Below, in pieces: positions 11,188 to 18,718 of a DNA stretch of 64,000 bases (the stretch's first letter is position 1; the number at the start of each line of letters is the position of its first letter). The translations under genes were made by a program, and so were the position numbers. The notes beneath the pieces were generated by a model. That model made no database searches. It had not been told where the DNA came from and saw only the letters and a list, made by a program, of their open reading frames with translations. This stretch comes from Chromobacterium violaceum ATCC 12472 (GTDB taxonomy: Bacteria; Pseudomonadota; Gammaproteobacteria; Burkholderiales; Chromobacteriaceae): assembly GCF_000007705.1 (NCBI RefSeq), contig NC_005085.1, positions 1,559,752 through 1,623,751 of the forward strand, written 5' to 3'.

Positions 11188-11308
11188 CGAAGCCCTGCTG
11201 TATTGGCTGCGGATTCAGCCGTCTGAAATAGACGCTCTCGACATGGAAGAGTACATGCAATGGGCAGATATGGCGGTGCGAGTCTGGAAAGCCCACAACC
11301 AGGAATAG
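11140..11308 (+). CDS. Frameshift-encoded C-terminal extension of the tail assembly chaperone
   Basis: From the T6 run the alternative frame reads FAVWLKEAPNLKAADEALL and continues with YWLRIQPSEIDALDMEEYMQ, ending at the TAG at 11306-11308. It has no start codon or ribosome binding site of its own at the left end. It lies in frame +1 (equal to -2) relative to the chaperone gene and ends about 70 bases before the tape measure start. Tailed phages conserve a translational frameshift at this genomic position, and phage Mu is reported to use a -2 shift. The fused product would be about 128 residues. That it is made is inference from position, the T run and the open frame. Confidence 0.55.
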
Positions 11309-11378
11309 GCTAAATCGTTCACGCACAACTTTGCCGCCATCGTTAATCGCTGGCGGCATTTTTCATATAGGCGGCACC

Positions 11379-14105
11379 ATGGACAAAAACCTCGCGGTAT
11401 CCATCAGCATTGGCGCGCATGCGGCATCGGCGCTTGCGGCATTTGGCAACGTCAAGCAAAGCTTGGCCGGCATAGGACAAGCCACATCCATGCTCAAGGC
11501 AAAGCAAAATGAGCTGGGAAGCGCCATTCAACGGCAAATGGGAACGCTGGCTCCAAAGACCCTTGCCGCGATGAACCATGATTATGAAAAGCTGGGCCGT
11601 GCCATTGATAGTTTGCGGCTGAAACAAGAGAAACTCGCCTCCAGCATGGCGCGCGGTGAAACGCTGAAGGGCCGCCGTCAAGAGCATTGGTCCGGTCTTC
11701 GGGAAAGTGCTGCGACAGCCGCCGCTGTCGCCTTGCCTGTTGGAAAGTCGGTCCAGCTGTCCGCATCCTATCAAGACGCCATCAAGGATATTGCCATTAC
11801 CGGTGACCTCGCGCCAGCCGCTGAAGCGGCGTTAGGCCAATCGGTGCGAGCGGCGGCCCTGCGTTTCAATCAATCTCAATTCGAAATCGCCAAGGGCGTC
11901 GGCATCCTGATCGCGGAAGGCATGAGCCCGGACAAAGCCTCCAGTCAAATCGGCCTGCTGGCCAAATTCACCACTGCCACTCGCGCGGCCATGGCAGATG
12001 CCGCGCGCATGAATGTCGCATTTGATCAATTGGGGGTGAAAGACAAAGAGCTGGCATTCAATCAAGCCACCAAGGCGGGGAAGCAGGGTTCATTTGAAAT
12101 TCGGGATATGGCGAAATGGTTTCCCGATTTGGGCGGCATGATGAAGTCTATTGGCGTAGAGGGGAATGAGGCGGTGGTCAACATGGCCAGCCGCCTGCAA
12201 ATTGCCAGACGAACGGCAGGCAATAATGATGAAGCGGCAAATAACTTTAAGAATTTCCTTTCTAAACTCACATCGCCAGATACGCTGAATGATTTTGCAA
12301 AGGTAAATATCGATCTGCAAGGCAGTTTGTTGCGCTTGGCACGTCAAGGGCTGGACCCAGTAGAGGGCGCGGTGGGCGCGATCATGGATAAAATGCGCCA
12401 ATCATCGCCCCAGGCGGTAAAAGAGTTGGAGAAATTATCGGCGGAGCTGGCCGCTATCAAAGACCCTACCGAGCGCGCCGCCGAAATGGCGCGGCGACGC
12501 ACCATGATTGAAGCCATCGGCAATCGCGCAGGGCTGAGCAGCATGTTCCAGGACATGCAGGCCATGAGCTATCTGCTCGCCGAAGTGCAAAACCGCAGCG
12601 ACCTCAAGAAAATCCAAGAGGAGGTTAAAACCGGCAAAGGTAAAAGCGGTCAATCGCAGATTGACGAAGACTTTGCCAAGCGCATGCAAGGGGCCAGCGA
12701 GCAATTCAAACAGCTCAAGATCGGCTTGACGGACATCGGCATTACCATCGGTGATGCCTTGCTCCCCAGCCTTGTGAGCGCGGTGGACGCCATCAAACCC
12801 GGCGTCAAAGCATTTGGAGACTGGGCCAAACAGAATCCAGGCTTGTTAAAGGGCATTATCGGCGTGGTCGGCGGGCTCACACTTTTACGAACGGCCATGT
12901 TCAGCCTTAAACTACTGGGCAACCTGATGTTTTTGGCGCCCAGTAATTCGATATTCACCCGCTGGATGAGCCTGACCAGCAGAATCACCACCCTCCGCGC
13001 GCTGCTGGCGGGCGGCATGCCGCGTTTGCCCTTGGCGCTCCCTCGTGTGGCAACAAGCGGCATCGCCAACCTTGCGCCCCGCTTGTTGGTGGGCTTCCAA
13101 GCCGTCCTGCCTTGGATTGGCAGGGTGGGCATGATGCTGCTGCGGTTGTCGCCGATCGGCCTGGTGCTCTCGACCGTGGGCCTGGTGGTGTACAAGTATT
13201 GGAAGCCGATCAAAGGCTTCTTTGTCGGACTGTGGCAAGGTCTGTCCAGCGTGGCCGGGCCGGCCATCAAGTCGCTCATCCAGTCGGTTATCGGGTTTGG
13301 AACATCCATTGGGCGGCTGCTCCTCTCCATTCCAGGCGTAGGCTTTGCCTTCCGGGCAATCAGCACCATCGCGGCCCCGCTGTTCTCTATGTTGGTTAAC
13401 GGCGTGAAAGCCGTATGGAACTGGTTTGCCAACCTGCTCGAACCCGTGGACGACGTAGGGGGCAAAGCGCAGAACATGGGCCAAAAGGTCGGCGTGGTGC
13501 TGGGTGGCATCGTCAAGGGACTGATTGATTTGCCAACCAAGTTCATCAAACTGGGAACGGATTTAGTCGATGGCCTGGTCAACGGTATTCGGGCCAGGAT
13601 CGGCAGCGCCGTCCAAGTCGTGGAGGAACTGGGGAATAGCGCCATCGGCAAATTCAAGTCTGCGCTGGGCATCAAGTCCCCTTCGCGGGTGTTTATGGGG
13701 TTCGGTGACAATATTGCTCAGGGCACGGCAATCGGTGTCGCCCGCACGGCGGGTGTCGTCGCTACGGCCACGGCAGGTATGGCGTTGGCCACCACCACCG
13801 CGTGGGGCAAACCCACATTGCCGCCGCCTTCCGTTGGCAAGCGCCCGGCCATCACGCAGCAAGCCCAGCTGGCCGCCGTCGTACAAGCTGGCGCAGGCGC
13901 GTCAGCGCCCAATGCGTCCCGCCAGATGGCCAGCCCCGCCGCAACGGGCAATGTCACCGTTAACTTGTATCAAACCTTCCATATCGACGGCGGAGGCAAG
14001 AACGTCAAAGAGCAGATTCTGCAGGCAACACAGCTAACAGTCCGGGAGCTGGAAAAAATGATGGAGCAGGTCTACGCCCGCCAGCAGCGGCGAGCATTCA
14101 ACTAA
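11379..14105 (+). CDS. Phage tail tape measure protein
   Basis: About 908 residues. It sets tail length and is threaded inside the tail tube in an intact phage. The N-terminal 130 residues are helical or coiled coil (SLAGIGQATSMLKAKQNELGSA, then RLKQEKLASSM). A TP901-type core follows (LSASYQDAIKDIAITGD, then MADAARMNVAFDQLG and FEIRDMAKWFPDLGGMMK). Hydrophobic helices lie around residues 480-700 (GIIGVVGGLTLLRTAMFSLKLL and similar). The C-terminus ends in a helix rich in E, M and Q. The ATG at 11379 (MDKNLAVSISIG) is preferred over an in-frame start 48 bases upstream, because similarity to tail proteins begins there. It follows the chaperone frames directly, the standard order. No other tail gene follows, so this is likely a leftover of a deleted tail module. 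Confidence 0.85.
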   Translation: MDKNLAVSISIGAHAASALAAFGNVKQSLAGIGQATSMLKAKQNELGSAIQRQMGTLAPKTLAAMNHDYEKLGRAIDSLRLKQEKLASSMARGETLKGRRQEHWSGLRESAATAAAVALPVGKSVQLSASYQDAIKDIAITGDLAPAAEAALGQSVRAAALRFNQSQFEIAKGVGILIAEGMSPDKASSQIGLLAKFTTATRAAMADAARMNVAFDQLGVKDKELAFNQATKAGKQGSFEIRDMAKWFPDLGGMMKSIGVEGNEAVVNMASRLQIARRTAGNNDEAANNFKNFLSKLTSPDTLNDFAKVNIDLQGSLLRLARQGLDPVEGAVGAIMDKMRQSSPQAVKELEKLSAELAAIKDPTERAAEMARRRTMIEAIGNRAGLSSMFQDMQAMSYLLAEVQNRSDLKKIQEEVKTGKGKSGQSQIDEDFAKRMQGASEQFKQLKIGLTDIGITIGDALLPSLVSAVDAIKPGVKAFGDWAKQNPGLLKGIIGVVGGLTLLRTAMFSLKLLGNLMFLAPSNSIFTRWMSLTSRITTLRALLAGGMPRLPLALPRVATSGIANLAPRLLVGFQAVLPWIGRVGMMLLRLSPIGLVLSTVGLVVYKYWKPIKGFFVGLWQGLSSVAGPAIKSLIQSVIGFGTSIGRLLLSIPGVGFAFRAISTIAAPLFSMLVNGVKAVWNWFANLLEPVDDVGGKAQNMGQKVGVVLGGIVKGLIDLPTKFIKLGTDLVDGLVNGIRARIGSAVQVVEELGNSAIGKFKSALGIKSPSRVFMGFGDNIAQGTAIGVARTAGVVATATAGMALATTTAWGKPTLPPPSVGKRPAITQQAQLAAVVQAGAGASAPNASRQMASPAATGNVTVNLYQTFHIDGGGKNVKEQILQATQLTVRELEKMMEQVYARQQRRAFN

Positions 14106-14122
14106 GCGTTTCACTCCTTCAG

Positions 14123-14145
14123 ATGGCCGCCGGCTTGGCGGCCAT
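14123..14145 (+). terminator. GC-rich hairpin after the tape measure gene
   Basis: ATGGCCGCC, loop GGCTT, GGCGGCCAT: a perfect 9-bp stem starting 17 bases after the tape measure stop. The following U run is short (TTT), so it may act as a weak terminator or an mRNA stabiliser. Confidence 0.4.
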
Positions 14146-14294
14146 TTCGCATTCCTTGCGCCCCTCCAGGCTCGCCGCCGTTTTGGAATTCACGCATTCC
14201 AGCCGCCTCCAAACAAATAGCCGTTTTGCATCTATGCCACAGCACCCGCAGCGCCTAGGCTGGAAAGCGTCGAACCCAACCAAGGAACTACGCC

Positions 14295-14546
14295 ATGAAG
14301 ACGACTGAAGCCCGCATTCAGACCCTCGAAGCCCAAGTGAACGCCATGGCCCGCGCATGGTTGTATCTGGCCTCTGCCGTAGAAAAGGATGTTGGCGTCT
14401 CGCTGGAGCAAATGGAACAGCGCCTACAAGAAACACGCTGGCCGCGCCACCCGGACATTGACCAAGAAGCACGCGCCACCTTGAGCTGGCTATGTGGTCA
14501 ACTCTCTGATGCCCGTAAGGTGAGATATGTACAGGGCCACTCATGA
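14295..14546 (+). CDS. Small phage-associated protein of unknown function
   Basis: 83 residues beginning MKTTEARIQTLEAQVNAMAR. AAGGA stands at a good distance before the ATG, which is the main reason to accept it. The sequence is mostly predicted helix: an N-terminal short coiled-coil-like heptad stretch, then WLYLASAVEKDVGVSLEQME and a basic-acidic C-terminus. There is no signal peptide or membrane segment. I do not recognise a family. It sits between the tape measure gene and the C4/Ash-like region. Confidence 0.5.
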   Translation: MKTTEARIQTLEAQVNAMARAWLYLASAVEKDVGVSLEQMEQRLQETRWPRHPDIDQEARATLSWLCGQLSDARKVRYVQGHS

Positions 14547-14739
14547 GCCGGAAATAGCAGCAGGCCATGCAAGCGCATGTCGCCGCGCTTGCATGGCTCG
14601 GATGGGCGATGTCCCGTCCAAGCCGCCAAGCCCGCTTTATAAAGCTTTACGGGCGGCAAGCCGGGGCAAGGATAAGGGCCGTGGCATCACCCACCAATGG
14701 GACAGGTAGCGTTGCGGGAGGGATTTTCACGGGTTGCAA

Positions 14740-14940
14740 AGGTGTTGCAGATTCCGGTATCCTGAAACTCGGTGCTCAAAACACCTACTGTCAGCGGTCG
14801 CCGCGCCCGAAAGATATGCGGTTTTTTTGCGTCCATAGATTTCCTATGGCCGGGTGTGAGGCTAATACAAGACTCCCGCAAGGGGGGAATACGCCCGCCG
14901 TCTGACAGCGGTTTTGAGCCCCCGGCCACCCTCTCAAAAA
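14740..14940 (+). ncRNA. Ash/C4-like structured RNA region upstream of the 221-residue gene
   Basis: The DNA here, read in one frame, gives SGILKLGAQNTYCQRSPRPK followed by DMRFFCVHRFPMAG, the hallmark wording of so-called Ash-family peptides near P4/P1 immunity loci, but there is no ribosome binding site. As RNA it folds: GGCCGGG (14848-14854) can pair with CCCGGCC (14921-14927). They enclose a CCC/GGG hairpin (14873-14888) and a CCGC/GCGG hairpin (14895-14911). An outer stem with two inner hairpins is the general layout of phage C4 antisense RNAs. I therefore read it as an RNA rather than a protein gene. Boundaries are approximate, and identity rests on recall of the peptide pattern. Confidence 0.4.
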
Positions 14941-14973
14941 GGGTAAATTCAAAATATCTGTCAGGAGGCCATC

Positions 14974-15639
14974 ATGGCTGCTCAATCCACCCGCTCTGCA
15001 TCTGCCTGCCCTTCTCATCAACCCGATGCTTTCGGTTATTCCGAGATCGCCACGCGCTTAAGCTCGATTGATCTGCCTCATGTCAGCCATGATTTGGCCG
15101 AGGCCTGCCACCGCAGCAAAGCCTTGCTGCGTACCCTGCATTACCAACTGGAAAATGGCTATGACAGCATCCGTTTAGCGGATGTGACCGCCTTGGTCGA
15201 ACTGGCCATGAGTGCGCTGCCCGATTATGAGTCCGAGGTATTCGACAACATTGACCAGTTCGATACCGACGCCCGCCAAACTATGCGCAAGCTACTGCTT
15301 CAGCAGCAGGCATTGACCGCCGTGCTCAATGCCATGGAGTCGGCGGCGAAGCCTGGAGCAGGCCTGGAACAGATCAGAGAGGCGGCCACGACCATTTACG
15401 ACAACGCTGCCTTGCTGATCGACGGCGAGCGCCATTGGCAGGCGTTCTGCGCCTTGGTGAACGGGCGCGGTTTTCAGCTGCTATGGATCGACTGGGGCAA
15501 CGGCACGCTGCCGCGCCCGGAAATCCACACCAAGGCCACACTGAAGGCCCGCCGCAGAGTAGAACACAAGCAAAATCAATACTTCAAAGCAATACAGGAT
15601 CAAATGGCCCAGTCCTCAGCACCGGATGCCGGTAACTGA
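14974..15639 (+). CDS. Phage-associated protein of unknown function (221 residues)
   Basis: Starts MAAQSTRSASACPS with a strong CAGGAGG seven bases before the ATG, and ends at a clear intrinsic terminator. The C-terminal half has a hydrophobic and aromatic patch (HWQAFCALVNGRGFQLLWID) and a basic tail (KARRRVEHKQNQYFKAIQD) that could bind nucleic acid. The middle is helical (DARQTMRKLLLQQQALTAVL). There is no signal peptide. Its place directly after the C4/Ash-like region is where P1/P4-type elements put regulated host-interaction genes such as Icd or antirepressor-like proteins, but I see no sequence match that fixes a role. It forms a single-gene unit between the C4-like leader and the terminator. 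Confidence 0.55.
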   Translation: MAAQSTRSASACPSHQPDAFGYSEIATRLSSIDLPHVSHDLAEACHRSKALLRTLHYQLENGYDSIRLADVTALVELAMSALPDYESEVFDNIDQFDTDARQTMRKLLLQQQALTAVLNAMESAAKPGAGLEQIREAATTIYDNAALLIDGERHWQAFCALVNGRGFQLLWIDWGNGTLPRPEIHTKATLKARRRVEHKQNQYFKAIQDQMAQSSAPDAGN

Positions 15640-15643
15640 CAGC

Positions 15644-15674
15644 ACGCCCCCGAATATCGGGGGCGTTCGTTTTT
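15644..15674 (+). terminator. Intrinsic terminator
   Basis: ACGCCCCCGA, loop ATA, TCGGGGGCGT (15644-15666), then TCGTTTTT. It is a perfect 10-bp stem starting about 5 bases after the stop of the 221-residue gene. Confidence 0.9.
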
Positions 15675-15702
15675 AAACTGTTTTGGACAACGCCGTTTAA
15701 AA
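15671..15702. promoter_or_regulatory. Inverted repeat upstream of the coiled-coil putative DNA-binding gene
   Basis: TTTTAAAC (15671-15678) and GTTTAAAA (15695-15702) form a perfect 8-bp inverted repeat with a 16-bp spacer, between the preceding terminator and the start at 15771. It could be an operator for the downstream gene, but part of the left arm doubles as the terminator U run. Confidence 0.35.
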
Positions 15703-15770
15703 CCTTCGAGATACTGACGCGATCATGGCCAGAACCATGACCCCTCGACATGCTGCGCAAGGAGAAAACC

Positions 15771-16757
15771 ATGGCACGCACCGCCAGCACCAAAGCCCCG
15801 AAAGCCGCCCCCGCCGTTGAGTTGCATCATGATGATGTCGTTCCAGTGAACGTGATGGCTATTGCCCAGGCCAGCTACGGAGAAGACCGCGACCTACTGA
15901 ATCAGTTACTTGGCCAGGCACAAATGGCCGACGCAGTTGCAAAACTGACCGCGACGGTCGCGGTTTCCAAAATGGCTTACGTTAAGGAAAATAAGCTTTA
16001 TCAAGCATTGTCAGGGATGAAAGACCGCGACGGTCGCGGTCTGAGTGGGACGTGGGAGGAGTTTTGCAAGTTGCTTGGCACGTCCGCTCCGAAGGTCAAC
16101 GAGGACATCAACAACCTTCAATCCTTCGGTGAAGAAGCCCTGGAAAGCATGTCCCGCATGGGCATTGGTTACCGCGAACTGCGCCAGTTCCGCAAGCTGC
16201 CGGATGACAGTAAGGCGGCGCTGATCGAAGTGGCCAAGATCGGCGACAAAGAGGCGTTCGTCGAACTGGCAGAGGAGATTATCGCCAAGCATGCCAAGGA
16301 AAAAGACGTGCTAACGCAACGCGTAACGGAGGCTGAGGCCGATCTGGACGCGCGAGCGCGGGTGTTGCAGGACAAGAACAGCAAAATTGATCGGTTGACC
16401 GAGGAAGTGGCCAAGCTCGCTAATCCATTGCAAACCCTCCCATGGGATGAGCGCGTAGCACCGTTCCAGCAAGAAATTACCCAGCGGCAAGCATTGCTTG
16501 ATGCCGCGCTTGCCAAGCATCTAGAAGCCGTCAAAGCACTGGATGCATGGTTCACCGCAGAAGCTACCCAGTCTCTGGACCATGATCCGGAAGCGCCTTG
16601 GGAATTGCCACCTGCGGTACGTGCCGTCGTGCTGCATTTGGATGATGCGGTTAACCGCTCCGCAATGCTGGTGGCCGAAGTGCGCAACGAGTTGGATAAG
16701 CGATTTGGCGGAGATATTGCAGCAGCTCGCAGCAATGTTTTACGTGAAGAGGCTTGA
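15771..16757 (+). CDS. Coiled-coil protein, putative DNA-binding (328 residues)
   Basis: The start MARTASTKAPKAAPAVE is chosen because AAGGAG precedes this ATG; an upstream in-frame ATG has no such site. The basic, alanine/lysine-rich N-terminus is followed by a helical region with a helix-turn-helix-like stretch (TWEEFCKLLGTSAPKVNEDI, about residues 94-113). A long coiled coil spans roughly residues 175-225 (EKDVLTQRVTEAEADLDARA...NSKIDRLTEEVAKL), and there is a helical C-terminus. Layout resembles plasmid or phage partition-accessory proteins (KfrA-like) in outline only; I do not recognise the family. The coding sequence contains two copies of one 17-bp palindrome, in different reading frames, which may be binding sites. 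It is bounded by terminators on both sides, so it is probably a one-gene unit. Confidence 0.6.
   Translation: MARTASTKAPKAAPAVELHHDDVVPVNVMAIAQASYGEDRDLLNQLLGQAQMADAVAKLTATVAVSKMAYVKENKLYQALSGMKDRDGRGLSGTWEEFCKLLGTSAPKVNEDINNLQSFGEEALESMSRMGIGYRELRQFRKLPDDSKAALIEVAKIGDKEAFVELAEEIIAKHAKEKDVLTQRVTEAEADLDARARVLQDKNSKIDRLTEEVAKLANPLQTLPWDERVAPFQQEITQRQALLDAALAKHLEAVKALDAWFTAEATQSLDHDPEAPWELPPAVRAVVLHLDDAVNRSAMLVAEVRNELDKRFGGDIAAARSNVLREEA
15948..15964. promoter_or_regulatory. 17-bp near-perfect palindrome, copy 1
   Basis: ACCGCGACGGTCGCGGT: 8-bp arms around one central base. An identical copy lies 76 bp downstream. Here it is read as T-A-T-V-A-V. Confidence 0.55.
16024..16040. promoter_or_regulatory. 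17-bp near-perfect palindrome, copy 2
   Basis: Identical to the copy at 15948-15964, but read in another frame (D-R-D-G-R-G). The repeat is therefore not explained by a repeated protein motif. Confidence 0.55.
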
Positions 16758-16813
16758 GATGGTTTGACCTGCGATATGAGCCGCCAGATCAGGCTGATCT
16801 GTTCAAGCACCAG

Positions 16814-16838
16814 TCCCCCGTTTATCGGGGGATTTTTT
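16814..16838 (+). terminator. Intrinsic terminator
   Basis: TCCCCCG, loop TTTAT, CGGGGGA, followed by TTTTTT. It separates the coiled-coil gene from the mor gene. Confidence 0.9.
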
Positions 16839-16929
16839 CATCACTAACGTACATTAAGTATCGCTCAACCCCTATTCCTAACGATCATTACGAAAGGCTT
16901 GGAAACTTGATCAGACAGGAGGAGGGGCG

Positions 16930-17361
16930 ATGAGACCGAAGGAATTCACAGCAGGCCGCAAATGGAAATCGACTGTGAGCGGAGCAGAAATTACGGCGAG
17001 TTTGGCAGCGGTGATCGGGCAGAGCCTGCAAAAACGCGGATTGACCGAGCACGATTCAGACGATATTGCCCTTGAGGTTATGCAAGAAGTCCGCCGCACC
17101 TATGGTGGACAAAACTTGTACTTTCCTCTGGAGCAAGGTCAATCGATTTCTGAGCGTGATGCAGAAATATATCAACGATACACCAAGGGGGAATTGTCAG
17201 TACAAGAGATCGCCCTAGAATATAGCATCAGCTTGCAATGGGCTTATCACATTATCCGCACCGTCAGAGTCAAACAACAACAAGAGCAAGAAGAGGAAAA
17301 ACAAGCCCAGCGAGAAAAGGAGCGTACGCGATGGAAGCGTGAGAACTGGGGTTCGGAATGA
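16930..17361 (+). CDS. mor: Mor-type transcription activator (Mu middle operon regulator family)
   Basis: 143 residues. Mor activates the middle promoter of phage Mu. Family features visible are an N-terminal dimerisation part (ITASLAAVIGQSLQKRGLTE, then SDDIALEVMQEVRRTYGGQNLYFP) and a C-terminal helix-turn-helix (ELSVQEIALEYSISLQWAYH, about residues 88-107). A charged tail rich in Q, E and K follows. Length is close to Mu Mor (129). GGAGGAGG precedes the ATG. The stop overlaps the next start (ATGA), so mor and the I-protease-like gene are co-translated. Normally Mor lies with early genes, far from tail genes; its place here points to deletion. Whether it still has a target promoter is unknown. 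Confidence 0.8.
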   Translation: MRPKEFTAGRKWKSTVSGAEITASLAAVIGQSLQKRGLTEHDSDDIALEVMQEVRRTYGGQNLYFPLEQGQSISERDAEIYQRYTKGELSVQEIALEYSISLQWAYHIIRTVRVKQQQEQEEEKQAQREKERTRWKRENWGSE

Positions 17362-17966
17362 ATAAGCAGCATCGGCTATTTCAAATATTCAAGACGGGTA
17401 CATTCGGTAGCATGGGTGGCACATCCCTATCTTTCAGCGAGGGTGATTTGCAGATGACTGCCAGCGCCTACAATCCGCAGCGCTATGCCGCGCCGTTGGT
17501 TATAGGCCACCCGCAAGATGATAAGCCCGTCTATGGGAAGGTAACCGGGTTATTTGTCAAAGATGGCGGGCTATATGCCCAAGCCATTTCTGATTCGGCT
17601 TTGGAAACACTGGTCAAAGCGGGCCGCTACCGGAAAATATCCGCATCGTTCTTTCCTCCTTGGTCGAGTAACAACCCTACGCCGGGAGCTTACAGCTTAA
17701 AGCATGTTGGCTTTCTGGGGGCAATGCCGCCAGCCGTCAAAGGAATGGCCAACCCAGAATTTGCCGAGATGGCAAACTCATTGTGCTTCAGTGAAGGTTT
17801 TGAATTATCAAAACCAGCAACAGCAGCTTTTGCGGAATTCTCCAGTCAATCTTTCGAGCAGGGGCGAGCTGTACATCATCAGCTAACTCTGGATTATCAG
17901 CAAACATGTCCTGCGCTGTCTTACATGGAAGCAGCCACACTTGCCGAGCGAGTGCTGAACTTCTAA
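17358..17966 (+). CDS. Mu I-like phage head protease/scaffold protein, probably truncated
   Basis: 202 residues. The sequence matches the pattern of Mu-like head maturation proteases: FKTGTFGSMGGTSLSFSEGD, then LVIGHPQDDKPVYGKVTGLF, then RYRKISASFFPPWSSNN and LKHVGFLGAMPPAVKGM. Members I know of are about 350 residues with a scaffold-like C-terminus, so this copy seems to keep the protease-like half and end in unrelated sequence (...YMEAATLAERVLNF). The start overlaps the mor stop by 4 bases. The portal and capsid genes that normally flank it are absent. No catalytic residue is assigned here, because I cannot place it with certainty. Confidence 0.55.
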   Translation: MNKQHRLFQIFKTGTFGSMGGTSLSFSEGDLQMTASAYNPQRYAAPLVIGHPQDDKPVYGKVTGLFVKDGGLYAQAISDSALETLVKAGRYRKISASFFPPWSSNNPTPGAYSLKHVGFLGAMPPAVKGMANPEFAEMANSLCFSEGFELSKPATAAFAEFSSQSFEQGRAVHHQLTLDYQQTCPALSYMEAATLAERVLNF

Positions 17967-17992
17967 TCACTATCTCTAAATAGGTATCTGGT

Positions 17993-18559
17993 ATGGAAAT
18001 CGCCCAAAAGCTCAAAGCAGCCCTATCCACCATCAATGGCACGTTGGCACAGTTGAAGACCGATCTGGCTGATACAAATGGCCAGATAGGTAGCATCAAT
18101 GCACGCATTGCAGAGTTCAAGGCCATGCCGATAAGTCTGGGAGACTACAGTCTATACTTAAAGGCATGCATTAATCGCTGCGCCAAAGAACATATTGACC
18201 ATTTGGAGTTTGAACTATTTCGCAACGCTCCATCGTTGGGCAGCACGCCCAAAAATAAGGAACCATTTTCTCGGTTTGATTTTGAAAATGGGACGGCCAT
18301 GTTCCCCAATGGAATGTTTGGAGGGGATGCGCTATCTATTCAGGCCGTCTGCTTTTTCTTTGGGGATCAAATTTACGAGAGTTTCTTGAAGCATGCGCAG
18401 GGGAAGTTTGGAAATCGTTGGGGGAACGAGGAGTTCCCTTCCGTTGAGGAACGGTTCAAGATCATTGCCGACTTAGAGGCTCAACGGGAAGAGTTGGAAC
18501 AAAAGCGTCTCCAGCTGGAAGCCCAGATTGATGAAATATCGGGCATGCTGTCATCCTGA
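17993..18559 (+). CDS. Coiled-coil phage protein of unknown function (188 residues)
   Basis: Begins MEIAQKLKAALSTINGTLAQ. The first 40 residues and the last 40 (ADLEAQREELEQKRLQLEAQ) are both strongly helical, coiled-coil-like. Between them is a globular part with aromatic and acidic residues (SRFDFENGTAMFPNGMFGGD, then IQAVCFFFGDQIYES). Two terminal coiled coils around a small core suggest an oligomer or an assembly factor, but I do not recognise a family. It follows the I-like gene by 26 bases and is the last gene before the terminator at the right end of the remnant. Confidence 0.55.
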   Translation: MEIAQKLKAALSTINGTLAQLKTDLADTNGQIGSINARIAEFKAMPISLGDYSLYLKACINRCAKEHIDHLEFELFRNAPSLGSTPKNKEPFSRFDFENGTAMFPNGMFGGDALSIQAVCFFFGDQIYESFLKHAQGKFGNRWGNEEFPSVEERFKIIADLEAQREELEQKRLQLEAQIDEISGMLSS

Positions 18560-18578
18560 GTCGCTGCATGTTGGAACG

Positions 18579-18604
18579 AAAAAGGCCGCAATGCGGCCTT
18601 TTTT
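18579..18604. terminator. Bidirectional intrinsic terminator
   Basis: AAAAAGGCCGC, short loop, GCGGCCTTTTTT. A-rich and T-rich flanks make it work in both directions, for the prophage genes from the left and the DAHP synthase gene from the right. Confidence 0.9.
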
Positions 18605-18718
18605 GCAATTCCTTTGCAGCTTGTGAAACAATCTCGAACACCAATTATCGCGCACAATGGCGCTCAGTTTTCGCGCCGCGCTTCACCATGCCGGGAGGGC
18701 ATGGCTTGCGGATGCGGC

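Larger units (their letters stand above)
10890..18605 (+). mobile_element. Mu-like prophage remnant
   Basis: A block of plus-strand genes with phage signatures lies between gene-poor DNA and a bidirectional terminator. It holds a tail assembly chaperone with a frameshift extension, a tape measure protein, a Mor-type transcription activator, a Mu I-protease-like protein and several small unknown genes. Missing are transposase, repressor, portal, terminase, major capsid, sheath, baseplate, fibres and lysis genes. Tail genes stand next to an early-gene activator, an order that suggests internal deletions or module shuffling. The right edge is well defined by the terminator before the DAHP synthase gene. 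The left edge is approximate. No flanking duplication was recognised. Confidence 0.75.

Noticed and set aside
14567-14905. 112-residue open frame containing the Ash-like peptide
   Set aside because: The start has no ribosome binding site, and the first half has no similarity. The conserved part is better explained as structured RNA.
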